Positions 1-12,768 of a stretch of DNA of 64,000 bases are shown in pieces; within the stretch, counting starts at the first letter, position 1, and each line of letters opens with the position of its first letter. This DNA comes from Rapana venosa (Eukaryota > Mollusca > Gastropoda > Neogastropoda > Muricidae), in NCBI GenBank assembly GCA_028751875.1, contig CM054145.1, positions 44,817,754 through 44,881,753 on the forward strand. The letters run 5' to 3'. The notes under the pieces were generated by a model. It did not search any database. It saw only the letters and a list, made by a program, of their open reading frames with translations, and was not told the DNA's origin. The position numbers and the translations under genes were made by a program.

Positions 1-1267
1 CTGTAAAAAATGTAAATACTTAATTTAGAAACACTGCTGAACTCCATGTACTGCATATCTATAATAATAATTAATAAATGGAATTTATATAGCGCTATAT
101 CTTGTAAAAAAATTTTTTTTAATCAAAGTGCTTGCATCCATTCTACTCACGCACATGCAACCAACAATGATTAACAGTTTTATAACAAATTCACACAAAC
201 GCGCGCATGCGTTACCAATGAGATCAATCAATTGATCATCCATCAATGAGATAGACTGATATCTACCTAAAATGTCTCCATGAAAATAAATAGGCAAGCT
301 TCCTTACAAACATTTATCCTTTAAAAGATGTTCGTCTTAAGCTGATTTTTTTTTTTAAACATTGAAAGAAATCAAAGCTCTACTGACACTAATGATCAAT
401 TTATAAATATTGTCAATCCATTAGACTCCATTAGGAAAAAAGAACACAAATGGCACTGAATTTGTTGTTCACTCATTCTTACATAAGCGTGAAATGGCTT
501 TGTTGTTTTCCCCTGGAAACAACCTTGTAGGGTGTGCTATTTCAGAACACACACACATGAATTGTTCAACGCAGTGTTTATTCGGGTGTCGACTTTCCCT
601 GTTTCTTACATACTCTTGACTTTTGCTGAAGCATGCTTTTAAAGCTGTCTTTGTGTTAACTCTCTCATGGCTATGTCAGTTTTATCCCCTTACATTTCAC
701 CATAACTATTCTATTGGTATGAATTGCTAAAAAGAATCACCAAAATGAGTTACTGAAAGGAAGTTGATGAAATCTTAAAAACAGATCAATGACATCTTGA
801 GTTAGTTGATGTTAGACAGTTTTAAATAATGATGTCTTAAGAACAGATCAATGCCACACTGAGTTAGTTGAAGTCTGATAGAAAACAGAATTTTAAAAAA
901 CAAACAAATCAATGACATGTTCAGTTTGATGATACCAAAGTTCATATCACACACATTTTTATGTGAGAAGTAGAATACTTGTGATACATGATACCAGCTG
1001 CCTTGTTATTCAAATAAATTTTGTTCATGAACATTTCTGCATGGAATTTACCTGCTGCATTTTAATCTCGCCTTTGGAATCATTATTCATCATTCCCAGA
1101 CTTCTTGCAAGTAAGTATATCCTGAGCCATGCTGACATACACATATGTCTATAACATGATTTTTTTCCCTTTAGTTTAATACCACCAGAGTACGAAATGT
1201 GCACAACATTGCAAACACACAAGTGCATATAACCACTTATTAGTCACTGCTCAGGCACACCCTTCAC
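1..1267. other. No exon recognised (intronic sequence of the microexon gene)
   Basis: AT-rich sequence, presumably intron of the minus-strand gene continuing off the left edge. A short imperfect internal repeat (ACAGATCAATGxCAxxxTGAGTTAGTTGA) is visible at about 780-820 and 843-873. No exon with matching phase was found. Confidence 0.5.
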
Positions 1268-1312
1268 CTTGAGATCCAAGTATACGGATAATTTCTGAAG
1301 CAGCAGTGCTCT
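1268..1312 (-). CDS. Microexon (45 nt, ASEII type)
   Basis: Encodes ESTAASEIIRILGSQG; CTTGCAG acceptor and GTGAAGG donor, phase 1-1. Closest relative in the window is E7 at 14949. It is the last exon I can identify before the left edge; the gene must continue since no stop codon is present. Confidence 0.55.
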
Positions 1313-4300
1313 CTGCAAGAACCAGCCATAACTTTCTACAATATGATATACTGTGGTTGAGTTCTTTTCAAGGGCTCATGTACTATTTTTTCTTTAAATA
1401 CCACACCCTCTCCAGTTCACTGAAAACAAACTATAACCCATGAAGCACATTATAATAAAAAGTCTTAAAAGAACTTATTACTTAAATGAACAAATCATTT
1501 GTGTTGTCTGGAGATTAACACTTTCTTTTGAACCAATCCTCTCTACCAGAACATTTTCCATCTGTACTACTGAATATTACTATACTATTATCCATGAATA
1601 GAAATGGAGGGGGAAAATAGAAAGCTACATACAGATATTTACACTGAGTGTTAAGCAAAAAATGTTCACTTTACTAATGTAAAAGATTTAGCTATTCCCC
1701 ATGTCCACTTCCAAGCATGTTGAGAATGTGTACAACAGAAAGATAAGAAAGATTTAGAGTGTTGCAGTCACTGATGATTTTGAGAGCTCACCTCTGCTAT
1801 CGAAGAAACTGTCAGCATCTGGTTCAATGCTATTTCCTGCACAGATCAGCCACAGTCTGTAGTTCATCATTCTTCCTATTAGAGGATTATTTCTGCTAAT
1901 GGTCTGTAATTGTAGGCTATATTCAATATCACGCTGATGTATCTGTGTCCAACTCTCTGAGCCTTTACCAAAAAAAGGAGGAAAAAAAGGGGTGGGGGTG
2001 GATGGGTGGGTGGGGGCTTCTGTTGTAATTGTTGATGTTTTTGTTGCTTTGATTGTGAATTTGTAAATTTACCCCAAAATGTCAATCTCAGGTCTATACT
2101 TTAAAAAAAAAATAGCATAAAACCCATACATTTTAGCTCCTACTTCTTTTATTTTCTTTTACTTCATTTTGTAGACCTGCAAATGTGCTTCAGTTTCCCC
2201 TTTAAGCTATAAAGATGTTTCCACTTTGAGGTGTTTTTTTTGGGGGGGAATGTAATTGGGAAACTATCTTGAGAAGACCTTCCAACTCTGGACACATACT
2301 TCTAGAAATGCAGATTGCTGTGTATCAGGGTTTTTTTTGTTTTTGTTTTTTACCATAATAGCAGTTAGCTTCTGTTTAAAATGCATTACAGTTTAAAGGA
2401 CCTTATACAAGTTACAAAGAATAGTGCCTTGTTTTGGTCAACCTCTCACCTTGTGGTGCAGGATTGTTCTCCACAGTGTGGGTGGTCGGTGCAGTGCTAC
2501 GTCCTGCAAGCAGTATGTAGCTGCACTGTACACTTGACTGTCATGTATACTGACATCTCTTATTTTCATACTCCATCTATGCTACAGATAGGAGAAAAAA
2601 TGATGAAAAAACCCATCATACAGCAGGGCATTATCTTAACTACATAAACCTTTGCCTTTGATGATGCTATGAAAAGCAAAGCACACATCTCCTTTCTAAT
2701 GAATTTTTAACATATCACACGGCCAGTCTACAATTATTTTATTAACTGGATTTGGTGGAATGTGCAGTGAAAACCCAGTATCAGGTCAGATATGTGACTT
2801 AAGTGTATTTCCTGTATACTGATTGCTCCTGAAAGCAGAATTGCACACTACTTTGTTTTAGTCAAATTGTGGAAACATGAACTTATGAAGATTGATGGTA
2901 GTTATTCAAAAATGAATTTGACAGGCACATTTAAGCATGCACGCAGGCCTTCCACTCCACCACCCACCCCATCCTGCACACCTACACCACAAACCCTCTT
3001 CTACAAAATTATCTTTCATAGTTACTTTAAAAAAATAACTGTAATAGCCATTTGGATAGCTCAGTGGTCGGAGCACTCGCTTTCCCCCAGCCAAGTTAAG
3101 CAGCGTCGAGCGTGGTTACCAGTTGGATGGGTGACCGTTTGCGCGCCTTGGCTTCAGTACAGTTCCCCCAGTTCACCCAGCTGTAAATGGGTACCTGCCC
3201 TCTTTAGGGTCAGGGAAGGTAAAGCAGCAAGGGAGAGGAGATGGGCGCCGCCCTCAATATGCTGGCCCTAGAGAAGTGAGGTCTCTGACGCCTTGCTCCC
3301 CTACGACCTTATAGGTTATGGGACTCCTTTACCTTTACCTTTTTAATAGCCATTTACATCTTTTAAGGGGAAACATACAAACATTTTCAAAAAACACACT
3401 AATCACTTAGGATATAATCACTTAGGATATAACAATGCTCGCAATGTTGAATAAAATCCTTATGGATGTAAGCATCACAATACTTACAATGCAAAAGTGT
3501 ATTTTATATATATCTGAAATATACCCTATGAAATCGAAGTTACTAGGTACAATCTCACCTCCAGGATCAAAGAAACTGTCTCCACGAGGTCCAACATTAT
3601 ATTGTTCTGAAATCAATGGCCACACTTTTTCATCATCCAATGACAAGATGTGCACCAAAATCTCCATGATTTTACCATTTCCATTCATAGTCCTTCACTG
3701 ATTCAAAGATAATCATGATTACTGTAATATATGCCTTAAGTTATTCCTTCTATGGAATGTTAATACACTGAGTATAATCTGAACCATTGCAACATAATTA
3801 CTTTTCATAGCAATAAAGCTATCACTATTTTGGGGCAGATAAAGCTTTTCTCCCTGTCCATTTTTTACAACCCTTAAACACACACACACACATGCATGCA
3901 CGCGCGTGTGTGCACACACACACTTTCCCCATCTCTATTTGCTCTAAAGAAACACAGCAATACAAAGCAAAGCTAACAAATAAAAAAAAAAACAAATCTC
4001 AAAGAGATTTTTGTTTTAATTTCAGAAGAAAGATCTAAACAAATTTAAACAGCATGCTTAATATGAAAAACTGCAGGTTCAGAATATTGTTGTGGTCATC
4101 TGAACACTGAACTCATGATCTGACAGTAACAGAGCAGAAGCTTCAGCTGCAGCTAAGGTTTCTACTTGTGAGGATTTGTCCAAGGAGATGATACTGCTTC
4201 CAACTCCATTTCCTTTAGAATCCTTTACATAAAGATTTCATGCACACATAACCATAACCTCTTGCAAACAACATGAACAATCATTCATCTTTCATAGAAG

Positions 4301-6210
4301 TCTAAGCCAATGATGGTCAGTGGTAGGGATGACATGAACACACCAAGCATACAGTGTTACACACCCTCTTTACACCAACCTCATGAATAATTTTCTTTTT
4401 ATCATTCTGAGTATTAACTTCTTTTTTTTTAAAAGCTTTGCTGTGTTATGTGACAAAATCTCACCTTTTGGAGTAGGATTGATCTCCACACTTTGAGTGG
4501 TTGGGGCATTGCTACTTCCTGCAAGTAGTGTACAGTTGCATTATTTTACTGAACTATATTTGGCAGTTACTGAGATAGATCTGGATGGTTTCAACAAACT
4601 GGAAAGGTCAAAACTGAAGAAAACCAGATTAAAACTCTCACCAAGAAATCTGATTCACAATATAATTTTTCCATTGAAAAATTAACATTTCACTCACTCA
4701 TGCCTTATATCTACTTCACATGAACTGCATTTTTGCTGTGGTATGTAACTAAATGTATGTTAAGTGTAACAAGCCTTATATGATGGCACAAGTGGGGGAA
4801 AACCCAAACATAGGGCTGTAAGTCATGAATCTTTTTTTTTTAAAGCAGTATTTATATCAATTCTATCTTGACTGAGGCAGTATCTAAATCAATTCTATCT
4901 TGACTGAAGAGTCATGGTATAAAAAAAATAGTACATGTCTTGAATTTATTCTCAAAGAATTATGTGACAGTTCATTTTTAATCAGACCATGGATAGATGA
5001 AGTCTGAACATTCTTATCTTGAAACGTGAGTAAACATGCATGTGCCATCATGCTTGTGAGCCCCCTCCCCTCCTGGCCATACAAACCCTCTCCCTAAAAA
5101 ATAAATTTTGCCACCCCCCAAAAAAAAAAAAAAAATTCAGATCACAATACTAATGAAACCTTGCAGTTTTGTTGAATCAGTCTTCTTGAATATGTTTATA
5201 GCAAAATAATTATTGAAAACTTGTTTTGTTTTTTTTAAAACAGTACCCTAATCAAAAATACGCTGGCAATAATCAATGTTGCAACACTTTTGTAAAACAA
5301 ACAACCAACCAACCTTATATGTATATAACAAGACTTATGATAAGAAGGCTGTATAGCTTTTATGTATACCCCTTTAAAACTGATGCTACTATAATGTATG
5401 TTCCATTCCTCACCTCCAGTATCAAAGAAACTGTCAGGACGAGGTCCAACATTATCCTGTCCTGCAATCATTGGCCACACTCTTCAGTCATCCATTGACT
5501 ATATGTGCAAAACCCCCTAACAAACCGTTACCATTCTATTTATCTGACATAAATATTTGCTCTCTTCCTTCTTCAGATCATTTATGTAGAATATTTGAGC
5601 ATATACACATCTTGGCAACACTAATTAGTTTTAGCATCAATAAAGCAAAACAGTCACTATTTTAAGGAAGCAAAATTGTGTCTACCCATTCTTTAACCCC
5701 CATCCTACCCATCCCTCACACACACCCTCTCTTTCTCCCCCTTTTAAAAACATTTTGGTCAAGAAATAAAATAAAATAATATATATAAACCAATTGAAGA
5801 CAAAGCAAACAAAATCAAAATTGATTCTCAAGAGATTTTTTTTTCTCATGTTAGAAGAAAAACATCTAAAATCTTTTAATCAGCATGCTCAACCTTAACC
5901 TGAACTACTGCCATTAGATAGTTTATCTAAAGCTCTAAAAACTAAACAGTTTACAAAAATCCAACCTAACTAACAAACAAACAAATAAACAAAATGTAAA
6001 AATAAATTCCTACTCAGAATATTCCTTATGCTTACAAACTGATGTGAAGCAAGGTCAGATTAGCCTAGAGGTAAGAACACACAATTCATGATCTAACAGG
6101 AACAGAGCAGAAGCTTGAAGGTTTCCATTTGTGGGGATTTTTCCCTGAATATGCTATTGATTCCAACTCCATTCCTCTTAGAGTCCTTTACATAAATCTA
6201 TAAACTGAGG

Positions 6211-6267
<57 letters not shown>

Positions 6268-7073
6268 TGAATGCATATGTAACCTCATGCAATCAAGTTG
6301 AACAATCATCCATCTTTCATAGAACTGTACAACAACAATGGTCAGTGGAGTGGATGACTTGACAAACCCAGCATGCAGTCTACACACCCTCTAAAAGATA
6401 AGCTACCTATCTAAACTCACTTCATGAATAATATCCTTTTTTATATTCTGACACTCTGCAGTTTGGCAAAACCTCACCTTTTGGAGTAGGATTGATCTCC
6501 ACACTTTGAGTGGTTGAAGCATTGTTATTTCCTGCAAGTAGTGTACAGTTGTATTACTTTGCTGAACTATCTTTGGCAGATAGAGCTGGATGATTTCAAC
6601 AAACTGGACAGGTCAAAACTGAAGAAAACCATATTTAAAACTCTTTTTCATCAAGCAATGTGATGCACAATATGATCTTTCCTTTGAAAAATGAATATCT
6701 CAATCACTCAAGTGTAAAAAACATGAATATGATGGCATGAGTGAAAAATAGATGAATGCATGAGAGCTATAAATCATGAAACTTTTTTTTCAGTATCTAA
6801 ATTCATTCTATTTTGATTAACAAATCTTGTAATCTTTTAAAATACTATATATCTGTTTACTGTAGCTGTCCTAATGAGTTTATTTTGAAAGTAAAATTAT
6901 CTGACAGTTAACATTCAATCAGACCATAGTGCAATCATGCAACTCCCCCACCCCCCTCACTACTCATCCCCACCCTAAGAATGAACTTCACAACAGAGAG
7001 AAAAAATTGGGGGAGGGGGAAATAAACTCAATATACACACACATGCACATGCACATGCTCGTGTGTGCATGCA

Positions 7074-7134
<61 letters not shown>

Positions 7135-10100
7135 CACACACACACAGAACATAATACCAAAGAAACTGCAGTCTTTTTGGATATGATTTTCTCTCTCAGC
7201 CATTTTTTCTCTCAACAAATTGATAATCTAAAACACTAAAAAACCAGAACCCTATACAAAAAAATACACCATAGCTTTTAATTAAATGTACCCCTCCAAA
7301 ATTGAAAATATCATGTTTGTTACATTTCTCACCTCCAGTATCAAAGAAACTGTCACCACGAGGTCCAACATTACCCTGTCCTGCAATCATTAGCCACACT
7401 CTTCAGTCATGCACTGACTGGACGTGCAAAACCCAAACAAACTGTTACCAGTCTATTCTTCTTACTTTATATTTTCTGTCTTTCTTCTCCGGATTATCTA
7501 TGTGCAGTTTTTGAAGATTTTTGCATCTCAGCAATATTGACTAGTTTTATCATCAATAAAGGAAACTGAAATTTTATAGTCACCATTTTAGGGAAGGAAA
7601 ATTTTATCTAACTATTTTTAACACACTCTACTCCCACCCCTCACACACTCTCTCCCCATCTCTGTTTTTTCCTGGTTGCTGTCAAGATATATATATATAT
7701 ATATATATATTTATTTATTTATTTATTTATTTATACAACTTTAAGTCACGCAGATTTCTCTGCGTGAAATTCGGGCTGCTCTCCCCAGGGAGAGCGCGTC
7801 ACCACAAGAGCAGCGCCACCCATTTTTTCTTTTTTTCCTGTCTGCAACAGTATTTGTTTCCCTATCAGAGTGGCTTTTTCCTACAGAATTTTGCCAGGGA
7901 CAACTCTCTTGTTGCCGTGGGTTCTTTTACGTGCGCTGAATAAATTTGTGTAACACACGGGACCTCGGTTTATCGTCTCATCCAAAAGACTAGCGCCCAG
8001 ATCACCACTCATGATCTAATGGATGGGGAAAAATTTTCGGGTCCAAATGGGATATGAACCACCGCACACTTCCGACCCAGACTTTCTGCTTTCTAGACAG
8101 GCGCGTTACCTCTAGACCACCGATCCACAGTATATATATATAACAATTGAAAACAAACCAAACAAAAGAAAAAATAAATTAATCTCAAGATATTTTTTTC
8201 TAATATTACAAGAAAAAAAAAGAAAATCTTTTTAAAAACAGCATGCTCAACCTAAATACTACCATCTATATAAATCCCATACATTATTATTATCATTATT
8301 TTATTATTATTATTATTATTATTATCTAATAGTTTATATAAGGCTCTAAAACTGAACAGTTCACAAATTTTTTTTAAAAATCATATAAAACAACAAACAA
8401 ACAAAATGTAACAACAGATTCCTAGTCAGAATATTACTTTTGCCTGCTACCTGATTTGATAATACAGGGCCAGAATAGCCTAATGGTAAGAGCATTAAAC
8501 TTGTAACCTGATGGTAACTGAGAGTGGAGGTTTGAACTACTGTTTAAGGTTTCCATTTGTAGATATTTTTCATGGAAATAATATTGATCCCAACTCCAGT
8601 CCCCTCAGACTCCTTTCAAGTGAGGTCTCATATGATACATTACGAATGTGTACATAATCTCTAGCACACATGTACAACAATCTTCCATCTTTGACAGAAG
8701 AGTAGGCCAACTATGGCCAATGGTATGGATGACATGAAGACACCCAGCATGCAGCCTACAACCTGGAGAGGAGAGGCCTTTGCCACTTTTGTCTTGTCCA
8801 TGACTTGCTGTGTAAACATTTTGGTGTGGTGCCCCAGTAACTCCTCAACAAGTTTGAGAAGTCACATTGTCAACTCCTTTCTCTAAGATATAACCTGTTA
8901 TTTACATGATAACATTAACTATGATCTCATTTCACTTACCTTTTAAAAAAAAAACCAAACCTTTTATCTTTTATCAAAATGACTTCATAAATTATAACCT
9001 TTTGTTACGATCTATTCTGACTCTATAAAGCAAAGCAGTCCTAAGGTGTGGCAAAATCTCACCTTTCGGAGTAGGGTTGATATCCACACTTTGAGTGGTT
9101 GGGGCATTGCTACTACCTGCAAGTAGTGCACAGTTGCATTATTTTACTGAACTATCTCTGGCAGATTATATCATATATGTATTTATAATTGTTCTCTAGA
9201 TCTGAATGATTTCACCATTTTAGGCATGTTAAAACTTACGAAACAAAAAACAGATTAAAACTCTCTTCCATTCACAAAAGTTATGCACAACATAACCTTT
9301 CCCTTGATAAATGAATCTCTCACCCACTTTTGCCAACCAAGCATTAACATTTTTACACTCATTTGTCAATAATCGTCAACAACTTCTTGAAATCGGGCCT
9401 AGGAGATTGACCTTATTACCTGTGAAATTATGGAATGCCACAGGGATCCTTTATCATACATCACTGTCATCAGACACGTGTAATGATATCAGTTCACAGA
9501 TTATCAAATAATGCATAATTCATTGTGCTGTTGAATGCTTGTGTGTGTTCCAGGTAAGTCTGTGAATCTGCAACCCTTGTTGTTTGCTAACATCAATAAC
9601 TACACATGCATGCATGCACGCACGCACCCAAAAGGAATAATAAAGCAATGTCCGGTCTGTATACAAAATGGCCTAAGAAACAGTAAAATGCCCATCCTTG
9701 ATCCTGTTGGAACCAGTGAAGCTCAAGCTGGTGACAATTAATGCTTTATACATACAACCATCATGCCCATGAGAATCTTCAAAAGTATTAGTACAAAAGG
9801 AAAACATAAAGAGACGCTTATGCTTTGAATTAAGTTTTGATAAAACTGATACAAACATGATAAAGATCTGCTAATGAAATAGAATTGTTTGTTAAACTAC
9901 AGGCTAATCAAAATTAACCCTGAGGGAGTTTAAAAAAAACCCAACACACAACTTACTGAGGTGTCCTCATAACACTTCATTTTCTTTCATTCACATCAAA
10001 CCAGTTTCTGTATACTAGCTTCTCAAAACACCACAGAAATTCATTTAGAAAATCAGATATCATGATGTTATGAATGGATTATGAAATGGTGTATAACATT

Positions 10101-11237
10101 TTTAATGTATACAGTTAAACTGTCAGTTTTTGAGAGTGTTTCAAAATAGAACTGATGTTAGTTAAGCACACTTCTCTCTCACCTCCAATATCAAAGAAAC
10201 TGTCATCTTGTGGCCCAACACTATACCCTGAAAACATGGACCACAATCTTCAATCACCCATCAACAACTCAGTACTAAAGTCTGTCGGTCAATAAATGAT
10301 ATCTAATAGACAATACTGGTCTGTGATTTGATCCTTAATGCTGTCATTTTAACAGCCTGATGAATCACAAAATCAACAAAAAATCTGTCCAAATATGCCA
10401 GCTAAACTAAAGAAAATAAATTTCCACAAAGTCTGCTAAATTATAATATTGTCTTAAGATTCTGGTGCTTTTTGTTGGCTTTTTGGGGGGTGGGGGTGGG
10501 TGTTGAGGGTGTTGTTGCAAGTTTTGTCATTTTATTCAGATTAGTTCCACCCATGTAAGTTACCTGAAGAGATGGAAATAGATTTGTGAGAATTATAACA
10601 GCTTCTAAAAGAGATTGAGGGACTTTATTGAGGGGCTTTTCTCTGTTCTTCCTTTAAACCATATTGATTTGTCATCATCTAAAATCTTGGTGCATACATA
10701 ACATGTTGTATGTCTTGAAAATTGTACCTTACAATTGTACAATGAAAGTATATTTTTAAAAAGAGAAAGAAAAAGAAGAAAATTACATGCTGTTCATAAC
10801 ACATCTGTCGACAATCTATAAAATAAAATAAAAACACCCAAAAAACCAACAAATGAAAATCAAATGAACAAACACAAAAACAGAGATGGAAATGATAAAA
10901 TTCCCACACCTTTAAAGACTGAAGTTTATGTTAGCCAGGTATATTCACACACATCTCACCTCCAGTATCAAAGAAACTGTCAGCACGAGGTCCAATGCTT
11001 TTCTCTGAAAACATTGGCCATGAACCAGTCACTTCACTGACAAATACCTCAGATTGTCTGTAATCTTAGATTACTATTTTATTTGTACACTGTATAAATA
11101 ATTGTATGGCTTCAGGGGTGCACAAAAATAAAGTCTCCACATCCATCAGTGCTATGCAAGAGGAGATTAAAAAGAATTCTGGTTAAAAGGAATTGGAAGG
11201 AAAAATCAATAGCATATAAAGCTACGAACACACACAT

Positions 11238-11268
<31 letters not shown>

Positions 11269-12706
11269 CACACACAATACATACATACATGTACATACAT
11301 ACATACATACATACATACACACACACACTTCCAGTGAAAAGAGGGAAAGAAAAAAAAGAAAAAGTTTTGGGTGAGAACTTGGAAAACACGACAAATAGCC
11401 CCATCCCCCACCCCACCCCCATACATCCTTTCAGTCTATGAGCGAAGGAGATCTATCAAAGAAGATTAGAAAAAGGTGAGGAACACACAGAGAAAAAAGG
11501 ACATACACATCACAAATTAATGACCACAAAACATATGGGTACACACACATGCATACACACAAGCTCACACATGCATGCATGTGCGCACATACATGTGCGC
11601 ACACTCGTGCATGCACGCGCACGTGCACACACATAGAGTTAGCCAGCAAATACAATGTACTTAGACATCTTCTACTGGGACAGAAGCGAGACGATTTTCA
11701 CTGGGGGTTTTTTTAAACCACACACTGTCACGCTCACATGCAATGTTATCCATCTGCTGTCTCTTGATCCTTTCATTGTCCATTCAGACATTTAAGACAT
11801 CACAGCATTTGTTCAGGGGGAGTTTGGTTTGGCTTTTTTTCCTCCACATCAATACCTGTGGAGAAGGGAGTGAGATAAAAGAAAACAAGAAAAGCTACTA
11901 CCCATTTCTTTTTATAATTCTTATAATTATTTTCTATCAGTATCATTATTCCTTAAAATTAGAGCTCTCATACAGTGACATTTATTTTCTATACATTTGT
12001 TTTAAAATGGGTTTCTTTCTGAAAATGTGAATTATGATGTTGACCATTGTACACTCTGAGCTCACAGTGTAAAACTTACTCTCCATAATTTGTTTTTTTA
12101 AATGAAAATGGGTTGTGCACTATAGTAATAATCTGAACAATTGGCATTTCAAAAAATTCATTCTAAAACAACAACAGCAAAATCAAGACTCCCATCTCAC
12201 ACCCATGTCTCTCACCTGTTGCTTTGGATACAATGTCAGCATCAAGACCATTGCTATTGCCTGCAAAGCATTTAACTGTAGTGTGCAATTAACCATCATA
12301 GAAAAAGGATGACAGAGAGGTTTATGAGCTTTATGTATAGATCTTTATTGTATGTGAAAGACAAAGTGTCTCTTCCATATATATCATTACTGTTCTGCAC
12401 CCCCCACCCCCCATACACACTTCTTTCTGTACACAGCAAGCTGTAGTGTGCAATTAACCATCATAGAAAAAGGATGACAGAGAGGTTTATGAGCTTTATG
12501 TATAGATCTTTATTGTATGTGAAAGACAAAGTGTCTCTTCCAGATATATCATTACTGTTCTGAACCCCCCACCCCCATACACACTTCTTTCTGTACACAG
12601 CAAGCTTGCATGCTCGCTCGCTCGCTCTCTCCCCCCACCTCTCTCTCTCTCTCTGACACACATAGAAACAGACAGAAAGAGACAGAGATATATATAAGGG
12701 CAAATG

Positions 12707-12768
<62 letters not shown>

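Larger units (their letters stand above)
2276..9200 (-). repeat. Tandem segmental duplication, ~2 kb units each with an A and a B microexon
   Basis: B exons end at 2450, 4465, 6478 and 9063 (steps of about 2.0, 2.0 and 2.6 kb) and A exons at 3559, 5414 and 7333 (steps of 1.86 and 1.92 kb). Intronic sequence between them is also shared. Examples are the block around 4100-4330, matched at 6075-6385 and 8490-8760, which includes a worn tRNA-like head (AGCCTARxGGTAAGA at 6070 and 8473), and the block after each A exon. The larger last step is mostly explained by the SINE at 7732-8128. Outer boundaries are approximate. Confidence 0.75.

Noticed and set aside
1050..1110. Possible minus-strand exon reading SLGMMNNDSKGEIKMQQ
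   Set aside because: Has plausible splice sites, but the acceptor and donor phases (2 and 0) do not fit the phase 1 chain, and in phase 1 it contains a stop.
3093..3137. 5S rRNA gene
   Set aside because: Only the internal ~45 bp resembles 5S rRNA, and it follows a tRNA-like head and a SINE body; not a full-length rRNA gene.
2867..3271. 134-codon plus-strand frame
   Set aside because: Largely the tRNA/5S SINE and flanking low-complexity DNA.
8462..8530. tRNA gene (AATAGCCTAATGGTAAGAGC)
   Set aside because: No acceptor stem or proper T arm; it is a worn SINE head shared by the duplicated units.
9945..10030. Minus-strand segment ahead of a GTAAGT donor near 9957
   Set aside because: All acceptor choices give stop codons in the required phase.
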